DNA of 8,464 nucleotides from Clostridia bacterium (GCA_900754175.1 CAAEBS010000185.1:1-8464); one strand, 5' to 3'. Counted from the stretch's first letter, positions 1 to 6,221 are shown. Notes: generated by a model not told the origin, from the sequence alone. Numbers and translations are program-made.

Positions 1-6
1 CAATGC

Positions 7-38
7 CGGGGACAACCATTGCATAATGGTTGTCCCCG
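7..38. repeat. Perfect 14-bp inverted repeat (hairpin) at window start
   Basis: CGGGGACAACCATT (7-20) is followed by a 4-nt loop GCAT and its exact reverse complement AATGGTTGTCCCCG (25-38). Neither strand has a T-run directly after the stem, so a standard intrinsic terminator is not clear. It could be the hairpin of an interspersed repeat, or a terminator for a gene to the left of the window. Confidence 0.8.
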
Positions 39-65
39 CAGTGAAATAGCATAACCCCGCCCCTT

Positions 66-137
66 CCGTGTCATCCTGAGCGGAGGGCGAAGCCCGGAGT
101 CGAACCCGCAGGGCGACCGTAGGTCGGGATCTCCAAA
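66..137. repeat. REP-like interspersed element (TCATCCTGAGCGGAG type)
   Basis: The stretch opens with TGTCATCCTGAGCGGAGGGC and closes with TCGGGATCTCC. This is the pattern of a short intergenic repeat (TGTCATYCTGAGCGAAG...GATCTCC) that I recall from many bacterial genomes. Inside it are two small hairpins: GGGC-GAA-GCCC (85-95) and CGACC-GTA-GGTCG (114-126). No reading frame is evident. The family assignment is from memory of the motif. Copy number in this genome cannot be judged from one window. Confidence 0.5.
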
Positions 138-150
138 CGTCGAGCGCACC

Positions 151-197
151 AACCCTTGCAGTAAAACTACGGGGCAGCATTATGCCCTAACCCTTGC
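151..197 (+). repeat. Short direct repeat AACCCTTGC flanking a GGGGCA/TGCCC inverted segment
   Basis: AACCCTTGC occurs at 151-159 and again at 189-197. Between them is the small dyad GGGCA (172-176) and TGCCC (183-187). It sits between two larger repeat elements and may simply be the edge of one of them. The repeats are too short to call a target-site duplication. Confidence 0.35.
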
Positions 198-260
198 CCC
201 AAAGTCTTTTGAAAGGGGTCCGGGGGAAACTTTTCTCCAGAAAAGCTTCCCCCGACACCT
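189..260 (-). repeat. Interspersed Clostridia-type hairpin repeat after the transporter gene
   Basis: Read on the minus strand, this contains GGGGGAAGCTTTTCTGGAG, then AAAAGTTTCCCCCGGACCCC, then TTTCAAAAGACTTTGGGGC. I recognise this as a repeat commonly found between genes in Oscillospiraceae-like genomes (from memory, not searched). Its core is a long stem: CGGGGGAA (221-228) pairs with TTCCCCCG (247-254), and CTTTTC (230-235) pairs with GAAAAG (240-245). There is one A/C mismatch and the loop is TCCA. It begins within 10 bp of the transporter stop codon and may act as its terminator or mRNA 3' stabiliser, although no T-run follows the stem. Confidence 0.65.
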
Positions 261-264
261 CCCC

Positions 265-1116
265 TCACAGATTCAAAAGGACAATAGACGCCGTGCCGAG
301 CAGGAAGCCGATTTTCTGGCGCAGGCTGAATTTTTCTTTCCGGACAAAGACCGAGTACAGGAAGATCAGTACCATGCCGCCGGCGGAAATGACCGGGAAC
401 ATGACCGACGCCGGGAGACGGGGATTCAGATAGATCACAAAATAATTGGTAACGCCGTTGGCAATACCGCAAAGAAGCGCAAGGAGCCAACCTTGCCGCA
501 AAGAGCCGACAACCTCCTGCCGCTCCGATACTGCCGAAAAAGCAAAGAGGATGACCGCCACCACGCCAAGCGCAACGATCATGAACATATTGTTCCCCGC
601 TTCCCCGAGGTAAAGCTGCTTTGCCTTCTGTACGATCGAACACATTCCGTTGCCGAGAAAAGCAAGCGACACGTACAGAACCCAGCGAAACGTGACCTTC
701 TGCGCCCCCTTTTCCTTCTCGTAATGAATCAGCACAAGCGAGACCAGAAGCAGAATCACACCCGCAACCATGGTGGCGTGGACCGGCTCGCCAAGACAGA
801 TCACACCGTAAAAGGTAGGCAGTAAGAGCGAGCAGGCAAGGATCAGCGTGGTTTTTGCCAGCGAGCCGCACCGGATGGCAAGCACGCCAAACACGGTGGC
901 GGTGGCATAAGACACTGCAAACCCCAAAGAGGGCACCAAAAGCGCCCGGCTGTAACCGAAATCCCGGTTTACGGCAAGAAAGAACAGCATGGCAAAAAAC
1001 ACCGTCATACCCGAGAAAAAGCAGATGCCGCCCGGATTCCGGTCGGTATACTTCTGCTTGAAAATACCCTGCACCGTACTGGTCAGCGCCACAAGACAAA
1101 GAATTGCATACTCCAT
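265..1116 (-). CDS. DMT/EamA-family membrane transporter
   Basis: A 283-residue, very hydrophobic protein with about ten predicted membrane helices and short loops. This is the usual size and shape of drug/metabolite transporter superfamily (EamA) proteins of the cytoplasmic membrane. Helices lie roughly at 1-19, 30-49, 58-80, 86-105, 112-131, 143-163, 175-195, 209-230, 236-257 and 267-282. The two halves of five helices fit the duplicated EamA plan, and the CLGEPV motif (Glu110) at the end of the fourth helix is typical of the family. There is no signal peptide. The start is chosen because the minus-strand GGAGA (complement of 1124-1128) lies 7 nt upstream. The substrate cannot be read from sequence; members export amino acids, nucleotides or drugs. 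The gene is divergent from the PocR-AraC regulator across a 172-bp gap, so that regulator may also control it (inference). Confidence 0.85.
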   Translation of the reverse strand: MEYAILCLVALTSTVQGIFKQKYTDRNPGGICFFSGMTVFFAMLFFLAVNRDFGYSRALLVPSLGFAVSYATATVFGVLAIRCGSLAKTTLILACSLLLPTFYGVICLGEPVHATMVAGVILLLVSLVLIHYEKEKGAQKVTFRWVLYVSLAFLGNGMCSIVQKAKQLYLGEAGNNMFMIVALGVVAVILFAFSAVSERQEVVGSLRQGWLLALLCGIANGVTNYFVIYLNPRLPASVMFPVISAGGMVLIFLYSVFVRKEKFSLRQKIGFLLGTASIVLLNL

Positions 1117-1147
1117 TTCTTTTTCTCCATTCTTCAGAACTTCGGTT

Positions 1148-1177
1148 ATTGTACCACATCCGGGCAGACAATTACAA
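1148..1177 (-). promoter_or_regulatory. Putative SigA promoter of the DMT transporter
   Basis: On the minus strand, TTGTAA (complement of 1172-1177) lies 18 bp upstream of TACAAT (complement of 1148-1153). The -10 box is 5/6 consensus and the -35 box is 4/6. It lies about 30 bp upstream of the transporter start codon. It is weaker than the opposing promoter at 1230. Confidence 0.5.
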
Positions 1178-1179
1178 GC

Positions 1180-1191
1180 GGGAAATATCCC
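1180..1191. promoter_or_regulatory. Small dyad GGGA-AATA-TCCC between divergent promoters
   Basis: A 4-bp-arm inverted repeat sits between the -35 boxes of the divergent transporter and regulator promoters. It is a possible regulator contact site, but the arms are short and chance is a real alternative. Confidence 0.2.
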
Positions 1192-1229
1192 TCAAAATTG
1201 CACTTTTGTATCTTGTTTTCAAAAAATAA

Positions 1230-1258
1230 TTGACATTTTTCTCTCCTTCCTTTATAAT
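1230..1258 (+). promoter_or_regulatory. Consensus SigA promoter of the PocR-AraC/SGNH operon
   Basis: TTGACA (1230-1235) and TATAAT (1253-1258) are both 6/6 consensus and are separated by exactly 17 bp. The predicted transcript starts near 1265, giving a leader of about 24 nt with the ribosome binding site GGAGGGGAGG (1271-1280) before the ATG at 1289. The AT-rich region upstream (1221-1230) could act as an UP element. Confidence 0.9.
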
Positions 1259-1288
1259 GGTAACAGATCCGGAGGGGAGGAACAGGCA

Positions 1289-2179
1289 ATGCTTCTGAAA
1301 TATGACGTAAAACGGCTGGACAGCGTGATCCGGGATTTTTACAATGTCACCGGTATCACGGTCTGCGTGCTTGACGCCGACTTCAATTCACTGGCGCTCT
1401 ACCCCAAGGGCGCAACGGACTTTTGCTCGCTTATCCAGACCACACCGGAAGGCTGGCAGCGTTGCTTTGAATCCGACCGGATCCTGCTTGCCCAGACGCT
1501 GGAGAAAAAATGCGCCTGCACACACTGCTGTCATGCGGGACTTGCGGATACGATGGTGCCGATCTACAACAAAAACTCGCTGATCGGTTTTCTCATGTTC
1601 GGACAGGTCCGCCGGCAAGGGGTCTGCTTTTCGGAGGTCTTCGAGAATATCCGCACTTTCATGCCGAACGCCTTGCAGGCAGAGCAGGCGTATAACCGGC
1701 TGATGTATTTTGACCCCGAGAGACTGGAAAGCGCTGCCGGAATCGTCACGATCCTGACCAAATACATCCTTCTGGAGCAGATGATTCAATCGGACGGGGA
1801 CGACACCCTGGATGAGATCACGGCGTACATCGACCGCAATCCGGAGCAAAAGCTCTCGGTGGCGGAGCTGTGCCGGAAATTCCATATTTCCAGAAACGCT
1901 CTTTACTCCGCCTTCCAGAATCGCCTCGGGTGCGGGGTCCGGGAATACGTCAACGAAAGGCGCCTTGCCTGCGCCGAGCGCCTGCTCCGCACGACCGATC
2001 TGCCGGTCTACATGATCTGCGAACGGTGCGGAATTGAAAATTACCAGTATTTCTGCCGCCGGTTCAAGCAGAAAAAAGGACTTACCCCGCTCCGCTACCG
2101 AAAAAAGTGGCTGGGGGAACAAAAAGAAAAATACTGTATACGGGAAGGAGAACTTTCAGATGGCTTCGGAGAATCATGA
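1289..2179 (+). CDS. PocR-domain AraC-family transcriptional regulator
   Basis: A 296-residue cytoplasmic regulator. The N-terminal part (about 5-165) looks like a PocR sensory domain, with the Cys-rich block CACTHCCHAGL (75-85) followed by PIYNKNSLIGFLMFGQV (91-107), as in that family. The C-terminal part (about 172-276) is an AraC DNA-binding domain with two helix-turn-helix units: LSVAELCRKFHISRNALY (189-206), and DLPVYMICERCGI followed by YQYFCRRFKQKKGLTPLRYRK (252-272). In known systems PocR binds a small ligand; Salmonella PocR responds to 1,2-propanediol and activates pdu/cob genes. The ligand here is unknown. The start at 1289 is chosen over in-frame upstream codons because it follows a strong ribosome binding site and lies just downstream of a consensus promoter. 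The gene overlaps the esterase by 20 bp, so it probably regulates its own operon and perhaps the divergent transporter. Confidence 0.88.
   Translation: MLLKYDVKRLDSVIRDFYNVTGITVCVLDADFNSLALYPKGATDFCSLIQTTPEGWQRCFESDRILLAQTLEKKCACTHCCHAGLADTMVPIYNKNSLIGFLMFGQVRRQGVCFSEVFENIRTFMPNALQAEQAYNRLMYFDPERLESAAGIVTILTKYILLEQMIQSDGDDTLDEITAYIDRNPEQKLSVAELCRKFHISRNALYSAFQNRLGCGVREYVNERRLACAERLLRTTDLPVYMICERCGIENYQYFCRRFKQKKGLTPLRYRKKWLGEQKEKYCIREGELSDGFGES
2145..2150 (+). promoter_or_regulatory. Ribosome binding site of the SGNH hydrolase inside the regulator gene
   Basis: AAGGAG at 2145-2150 lies 9 nt before the ATG at 2160, within the last codons of the upstream regulator. It fixes the esterase start and indicates translation coupled to, or directly after, the regulator. 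Confidence 0.8.
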
Positions 2180-3272
2180 TATCGCAAACATTGACAAAAA
2201 TCTGGTCGTAGAGGGTGTTGCCGACGGGGAGGGCTTTGTCTTTTACAACGTCCGGCAGGCGCCGTTTTCGCTGTACGGACTGTACGACCCGCTGGGTCAG
2301 CCGGTTTTCAAAAGGATGCCCGACGACGTGGCAAAGGCGACCAGCCCTGGCGTGGCACAACTGAATCTGCACACGGCAGGCGGCAGAGTGCGTTTTTCGA
2401 CCGACTCCGACAAGATCGCCATTCGTGCGGTCATGCACGAGGTATCGCATTTTCCGCATATGCCGATGTCCGGCTCCGGCGGCTTTGACCTGATCCTGAA
2501 CGTACCGAGCGAGGGCGGCGGGGAGATTTGCAGTCGCTACGTCAACACCTTTATGCCGCCCTGGAACATGACCGACGGTTACTCCGCCAAAATCAAGCTG
2601 TGCGGAAAAAGAAAACGCTTTTTCACCATCAACTTCCCGTCTTACAGCGGGGTCGTGGATCTGTACGTCGGGGTCACGGAAGGCTCCTCGCTCGGAGAGG
2701 GCGTGTGCTACCGCAACCGGCTCCCGGTCGTCTTTTACGGCAGCTCCATTACGCAGGGCGGTTGCTCCTCCACGCCCGGAAACTCCTGTCAGAACATCAT
2801 CAGCCGGCGGCTGAACCTCGACTATATCAATCTCGGATTTTCGGGGAGCGGCAAGGCGGAGGACACGATCGTGGACTACATGGCTTCCCTGCCGATGTGC
2901 GCCTTTGTCTCGGACTACGACCACAATGCGCCGAACGTGGAGCACCTGCAAAAAACGCATTACAGAATGTACCGGAAAATCCGGGCGGCGCATCCGGAAA
3001 TTCCCTACCTGATGCTTTCCAAGTGTGACGTGAACCACTCCTACGACGACGCCGTTCTGCGCCGGGACGTCATTTTTGACACCTATCGCAAGGCACGGGC
3101 GGAGGGTGACCGGAACGTTTACTACATCGACGGCGCTTCGGTATACCGGGGACCGTACTGGGAGATGTGCACGGTGGACTCGCTCCATCCGAACGACCTT
3201 GGCTTTGCCCTGATGGCGGACGCTGTCGGCGCAGAGCTGAAGCGGGTGCTTACACAACCGCTTCTTTCCTGA
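2160..3272 (+). CDS. SGNH/GDSL-type esterase (acylhydrolase)
   Basis: A 370-residue protein with no signal peptide, hence probably cytoplasmic. The N-terminal half (about 15-180) is a beta-rich domain carrying GFDLI (108-112), close to the GxDLY signature of the domain that precedes this class of SGNH esterases. The C-terminal half (about 187-362) is the SGNH hydrolase fold. Its features are VVFYGSSITQGG with nucleophile Ser196 in the GDS-like block, NLGFSGSG (224-231) as the oxyanion Gly block, DYDHNAP (252-258) in place of the canonical GxND block, and VDSLHPND with Asp340 and His343 as the rest of the triad. Family members cleave ester bonds such as O-acetyl groups on sugars; the real substrate is unknown. 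The start at 2160 follows AAGGAG and overlaps the regulator by 20 bp. A strong terminator follows immediately, so regulator and esterase form a closed two-gene operon. Confidence 0.88.
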   Translation: MASENHDIANIDKNLVVEGVADGEGFVFYNVRQAPFSLYGLYDPLGQPVFKRMPDDVAKATSPGVAQLNLHTAGGRVRFSTDSDKIAIRAVMHEVSHFPHMPMSGSGGFDLILNVPSEGGGEICSRYVNTFMPPWNMTDGYSAKIKLCGKRKRFFTINFPSYSGVVDLYVGVTEGSSLGEGVCYRNRLPVVFYGSSITQGGCSSTPGNSCQNIISRRLNLDYINLGFSGSGKAEDTIVDYMASLPMCAFVSDYDHNAPNVEHLQKTHYRMYRKIRAAHPEIPYLMLSKCDVNHSYDDAVLRRDVIFDTYRKARAEGDRNVYYIDGASVYRGPYWEMCTVDSLHPNDLGFALMADAVGAELKRVLTQPLLS

Positions 3273-3277
3273 TAAAA

Positions 3278-3318
3278 GGGGGTGTTAAAAAACTCAAAAT
3301 GAGTTTTTTAACACCCCC
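3278..3318. terminator. Bidirectional terminator between convergent genes
   Basis: GGGGGTGTTAAAAAACTC (3278-3295) pairs perfectly over 18 bp with 3301-3318 around a 5-nt loop. It starts 5 bp after the esterase stop and ends 6 bp before the MATE stop on the other strand. The minus strand continues with TTTTATC after the stem, and the plus strand with ATATTTTC, so it can serve both genes. Confidence 0.9.
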
Positions 3319-3324
3319 ATATTT

Positions 3325-4662
3325 TCAATAATGGTATTTTTTCCGTTTGACGACCAGGAAGATCACCGATATGATAAAGGCAAATACCTCCGCCACCGTG
3401 ACCGCAAGCCAGATTCCGTCGATATCCAGAAAGATCGGCAGGATCAGCACCGACGAGGTCTGAAACACCAGCGTCCGCAAAAAGGAGATCGCCGCCGATA
3501 CCCCGCCGTTGTTCAGTGCGGTGAAGAACGAAGAAGCAAAGATATTGAAGCCCGCAAGCAGGAAGGCAAAGGAGAAGATCCGGAAAGCGTGCCGGGTCAG
3601 CTCGAAAAGTCCCTCGTCATACCCCACAAACAGCTTAGCAAGCGGAGCGGCAAGCACGGCGGCAAGCGCCGTAAGAATCACGCCGGCGCCGCCCATCAGC
3701 CAGATGCTCTTTTTCAGCATATTTTTCAGCTCGGCATGGTTTTCCGCACCGTAATGATACCCCACGATCGGCGCACAGCCAATGGCATAGCCGACGTAAA
3801 TGGCAATGAAAATGAACTGCACGTACATCAGCACCCCATACGCCGACACGCCGTCCTCGCCCGCATACTTCATAAGCTGAAAGTTGTAGATCATGCTGAC
3901 CACCGAGGAGGAAATATTGCTCATCAGCTCGGAGGAGCCGTTGGCGCAGGCGTTCAGAATCGGTCGGATGTGCAGAGAGGTCCCGGTGATATGCAGCAGA
4001 CTGGAGTTGGGGCGCAGAAAATAAATCAGCGGGATCACGCCGCCCACAAACTGGCTGATACCCGTGGCGATCGCCGCACCGGCAACGCCCCAGTGGAACA
4101 CGGCAATGAAAAGTGCGTCCAGAACCATATTGGTAACGCCCGCCGCCACCGTGACGGCAAGCCCTACTTTCGGCTTTTCCGCCGCAATCAGAAAGCTCTG
4201 GAACACGTTCTGCAACATAAAGGTGACGGTAAAGCCCACCACGATCCTGCCGTACAGCACGCAATCGTGCATCATCTCCTCGGTTGCGCCGAGGAAACGG
4301 GCAACCGGCGGCAGAAAGATCACGCCCACAACCGACAGGATCACGCCCAGAATCAGCGTCAGCAGAATCATCATGGAAAAGGTCTGGTTCGCCCGCTTGC
4401 GGTCGCCCTCGCCGAGAATCTTTGACACCAGCGCCGTGCCGCCCGTACCGATCATAAAGCCGATTCCGCCAAGCACCATGACGAAAGGCATAATCAGGTT
4501 GATCGCCGCAAAAGAAGTCTTGCCGGCGAAATTGGAAACGAAAAAGCCGTCAACCACGCCGTAGATCGACGTGAACACCATCATAATGATAGACGGAAAC
4601 ACAAAGCGCAACAGCTTTTTATAAGTAAAATGATCGGATAACTGTATCTTGTTTTTCTTCAT
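3325..4662 (-). CDS. MATE-family multidrug efflux transporter (MepA-like)
   Basis: A 445-residue integral membrane protein with about 12 hydrophobic helices in two similar halves, as expected for MATE antiporters that export cationic drugs or metabolites using an ion gradient. Typical stretches are SIYGVVDGFFVSNFAG (32-47) in the first helix pair, the GTGGTALVSKILGEGDRKRAN segment (72-92) after helix 2, and the half-repeat counterpart CAPIVGYHYGAENHAELKN (296-314). The start at 4662 is chosen because it forms an ATGA overlap with the MarR stop and has a GAGG Shine-Dalgarno (complement of 4668-4671) upstream. Longer in-frame starts would lie inside the MarR gene. The pair MarR then MATE matches the order of mepR-mepA in S. 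aureus, hence MepA-like; the exact substrates are unknown. Expression should depend on the MarR operator upstream. Confidence 0.9.
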   Translation of the reverse strand: MKKNKIQLSDHFTYKKLLRFVFPSIIMMVFTSIYGVVDGFFVSNFAGKTSFAAINLIMPFVMVLGGIGFMIGTGGTALVSKILGEGDRKRANQTFSMMILLTLILGVILSVVGVIFLPPVARFLGATEEMMHDCVLYGRIVVGFTVTFMLQNVFQSFLIAAEKPKVGLAVTVAAGVTNMVLDALFIAVFHWGVAGAAIATGISQFVGGVIPLIYFLRPNSSLLHITGTSLHIRPILNACANGSSELMSNISSSVVSMIYNFQLMKYAGEDGVSAYGVLMYVQFIFIAIYVGYAIGCAPIVGYHYGAENHAELKNMLKKSIWLMGGAGVILTALAAVLAAPLAKLFVGYDEGLFELTRHAFRIFSFAFLLAGFNIFASSFFTALNNGGVSAAISFLRTLVFQTSSVLILPIFLDIDGIWLAVTVAEVFAFIISVIFLVVKRKKYHY

Positions 4663-5096
4663 AATAACCTCGCTTTTTCCCCGAAAGCCGTCAGAAATTT
4701 TTCGGTCAGCGCAAGATAGGTCTCCACCTCCTGCACCGACCACCCGTCAAATGCCGCTCTCTCCGCCTCCATGACCTTTACGGCAGTCTGCTCGGCAAGC
4801 CGCATCCCGTTTTCGGTCAGGCGAACGTTTCTGCCCCGTGCGCCGGCGGCTTCGGTCACGATCAGCTCCTGCGCCTCCATCCGGCGGAGTGCGGAATTCA
4901 GCGTTTGCTTGCAAAGCCCCGTCAGGCGGACGATGCGGCTTTGCGTGCAGACGTTCCCGTTGTCCACAATGGTATACAGAATCTGCATTTCGCTGTCCGG
5001 AAGTCCGACCCTCCGGGCAATCGCATGATAAACGGCGTTGATCTCTCCGGTCAGATAATTGAACCGCTTCATTTCCTCATAGGGATATGTTCTCAT
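4659..5096 (-). CDS. MarR-family transcriptional repressor of the MATE operon
   Basis: A 145-residue winged-helix protein, the normal length for MarR dimers. The N-terminal helix region (about 8-45) is the dimerisation part. The DNA-binding part includes CTQSRIVRLTG, then the recognition helix CKQTLNSALRRMEAQELI (62-79), and the wing EAAGARGRNVRLTENG (82-97). The C-terminal helix (about 97-140) returns to the dimer interface. The start at 5096 (MRTYPYEE) is preferred to an in-frame ATG at 5123 because AAAGGAG lies 7 nt before it, and 5123 falls at or before the predicted transcription start. The stop overlaps the MATE start (ATGA), so the two proteins are translationally coupled. A palindrome in its own promoter points to autorepression relieved by a ligand, as in other MarR proteins; the ligand is unknown. 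Confidence 0.9.
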   Translation of the reverse strand: MRTYPYEEMKRFNYLTGEINAVYHAIARRVGLPDSEMQILYTIVDNGNVCTQSRIVRLTGLCKQTLNSALRRMEAQELIVTEAAGARGRNVRLTENGMRLAEQTAVKVMEAERAAFDGWSVQEVETYLALTEKFLTAFGEKARLL

Positions 5097-5097
5097 G

Positions 5098-5105
5098 ATC
5101 GTACT
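5098..5105 (-). promoter_or_regulatory. Extra operator half-site overlapping the MarR ribosome binding site
   Basis: AGTACGAT on the minus strand (complement of 5098-5105) repeats the arm of the main operator at 5134-5149. It sits partly within AAAGGAGTACGATCATG, overlapping the Shine-Dalgarno and start region. It could give a second, weaker repressor contact about 36 bp downstream of the main site, or be chance. Confidence 0.4.
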
Positions 5106-5128
5106 CCTTTCATGCAAAAACATTGTCT

Positions 5129-5157
5129 ATTATAGTACGAAATCGTACTTTTGTCAA
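5129..5157 (-). promoter_or_regulatory. Consensus SigA promoter of the marR-MATE operon
   Basis: On the minus strand, TTGACA (complement of 5152-5157) and TATAAT (complement of 5129-5134) are both perfect and 17 bp apart. The predicted start of transcription is near 5122, giving a leader of about 26 nt before the MarR ATG. The spacer is filled by the operator palindrome. Confidence 0.92.
5134..5149. promoter_or_regulatory. MarR operator palindrome in the promoter spacer
   Basis: AGTACGA-TT-TCGTACT on the minus strand is a perfect 7+2+7 inverted repeat lying between the -35 and -10 boxes and touching the first base of the -10. A MarR dimer bound here would block RNA polymerase directly. This is the standard position for autorepression in the family. 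Binding by this MarR is inferred from position and symmetry. Confidence 0.8.
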
Positions 5158-5240
5158 GAGAATACCGGAAAAATTTTCTGTAATTTCCGTATCTTTCTTT
5201 ACATTTTCCATTCGATTCCTGCACTCCCTGATTTTGTGCG

Positions 5241-5269
5241 TTGACCCTGGCACAGAACTCCTGTATAAT
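5241..5269 (+). promoter_or_regulatory. SigA-type promoter of the SleB-domain protein gene
   Basis: TTGACC (5241-5246, 5/6) and TATAAT (5264-5269, 6/6) are separated by 17 bp. Transcription would begin near 5276, and the ribosome binding site AAGGAGGT (5299-5306) precedes the ATG at 5311. The pattern fits the vegetative sigma factor rather than a forespore sigma factor. Confidence 0.85.
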
Positions 5270-5310
5270 GGAAACAGCCCTGTCGGGCAACAAAAGTCAA
5301 GGAGGTAACA

Positions 5311-6177
5311 ATGACAGGAAAACGAAAACACTGGGTCGCCTTTCTTCTCTGTACGGCAATGCTGATTCTGCTTGCCGCACCCGGAATATCCGCCGCCGGA
5401 GGGTGGGAATATTCCTTTCCGGAGAATGCGGCGTTGGTCAGCATTACGCTGAACGGCAAAAAGGTACTGGAGCGTCAGGCGGCGATCATCGACTCGACTA
5501 CATACGTTCCGCTCCGGCGCTTCGGCGAGCTGATGGGAGCGGATGACATCCGTTGGGATGCCAAAACCCGGACGGCAAGCATCGTTTACGGAGGCAACAC
5601 CATCAAGGTGACCGACGGCTCCCACCTGATGTCGGCGGGAGGAAGATATTTTTATACCGACGCTACGGTAAAGAATATCGACGACCGGCTGTTCGTCCCG
5701 ATCCGTCCGTTGGCAACGGCATTCGGACTTTCGGTCAACTGGCACGCCGACACCCGGACGGTAGAGCTGAAATCGGTGGCAAGCGGAATGGCAAGCGCAT
5801 CCAAGGTCTACAATTCCGACGACCTTTACTGGCTTTCCCGCATCATCTATGCGGAAGCCGGCGGCGAAAGCCTGCGTGGGCAGATCGCCGTGGGGAATGT
5901 GGTGCTCAACCGCAAAGCCAGCCGCTCCTATCCCAACACGGTATACGAAGTGATCTTTGACCGCAAGGGCGGCGTACAGTTCACCCCCGTGGCAAACGGA
6001 ATGATCTACAAGACCCCGAGCGAGACCTCGGTCATAGCCGCCAAGATCTGTCTGGAAGGCTACACGGTTTCGGTGCAGGCGCTGTATTTCATGAATCCCC
6101 GCCTTGCCACCAGCAACTGGATTGCCCAGAACTGCACGTATCTGTTCACCATCGGCAACCACTCCTTTTATGCGTGA
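5311..6177 (+). CDS. Secreted cell wall hydrolase with copper amine oxidase-like N-terminal and SleB-type domains
   Basis: A 288-residue exported protein. Residues 1-29 form a signal peptide: the charged start MTGKRKH, a hydrophobic core of about 17 residues, and a likely cut after AxA-like GISAA. Residues about 42-155 match the copper amine oxidase N-terminal-like domain common in Firmicutes surface proteins, with LNGKKV, DSTTYVPLRRFGELMGADDIRWD and RLFVPIRPLATAFGLSVNWH, a duplicated VPxRxxxxxxG pattern. Residues about 170-287 are a SleB/CwlJ-type hydrolase domain: YWLSRIIYAEAGGES with the likely catalytic Glu182, GQIAVGNVVLNRK, and FDRKGGVQFTPVANG. SleB enzymes are lytic transglycosylases of spore cortex peptidoglycan, but many vegetative relatives exist. 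The start has an excellent Shine-Dalgarno. The gene has its own promoter and terminator and is divergent from marR, so it is a single-gene transcript. A wall-remodelling role is inferred. Confidence 0.88.
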   Translation: MTGKRKHWVAFLLCTAMLILLAAPGISAAGGWEYSFPENAALVSITLNGKKVLERQAAIIDSTTYVPLRRFGELMGADDIRWDAKTRTASIVYGGNTIKVTDGSHLMSAGGRYFYTDATVKNIDDRLFVPIRPLATAFGLSVNWHADTRTVELKSVASGMASASKVYNSDDLYWLSRIIYAEAGGESLRGQIAVGNVVLNRKASRSYPNTVYEVIFDRKGGVQFTPVANGMIYKTPSETSVIAAKICLEGYTVSVQALYFMNPRLATSNWIAQNCTYLFTIGNHSFYA

Positions 6178-6181
6178 CAAA

Positions 6182-6206
6182 GACGTAACAAAATAAATTT
6201 TACGTC
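6182..6206. repeat. Small inverted repeat after the SleB-domain gene
   Basis: GACGTAA (6182-6188) and TTACGTC (6200-6206) form a 7-bp stem with an 11-nt A/T-rich loop, 4 bp after the stop codon and just before the main terminator. It could be a 3' stabilising hairpin. It is too weak to act as a terminator alone. Confidence 0.4.
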
Positions 6207-6221
6207 CTTGCACCCTCCGGC

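Noticed and set aside
76..134. tRNA-like look of the minus strand (GGGTTCGACTCC resembling a T-arm)
   Set aside because: No acceptor stem, D-arm or anticodon arm can be folded around it. The sequence fits a known short interspersed repeat better.
1..260. Possible insertion sequence or CRISPR array
   Set aside because: No transposase, no regularly spaced repeats, and each inverted repeat is different.
989..1288. In-frame extension upstream of the PocR-AraC regulator
   Set aside because: It runs through the divergent transporter gene and the consensus promoter at 1230-1258. The strong ribosome binding site at 1271-1280 fixes the start at 1289.
2082..3257. Long antisense open frame opposite the SGNH esterase
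   Set aside because: No known domain or start signal. The plus-strand protein carries all SGNH blocks.
3331..4425. Plus-strand open frame opposite the MATE gene
   Set aside because: Its product is rich in His, Arg, Asp and Gln with no domain, typical of the complement of a membrane protein gene.
5166..5189. Inverted repeat CGGAAA...TTTCCG upstream of the SleB-type gene
   Set aside because: Only 6-bp arms with a 12-nt AT-rich gap, too weak to separate from chance.
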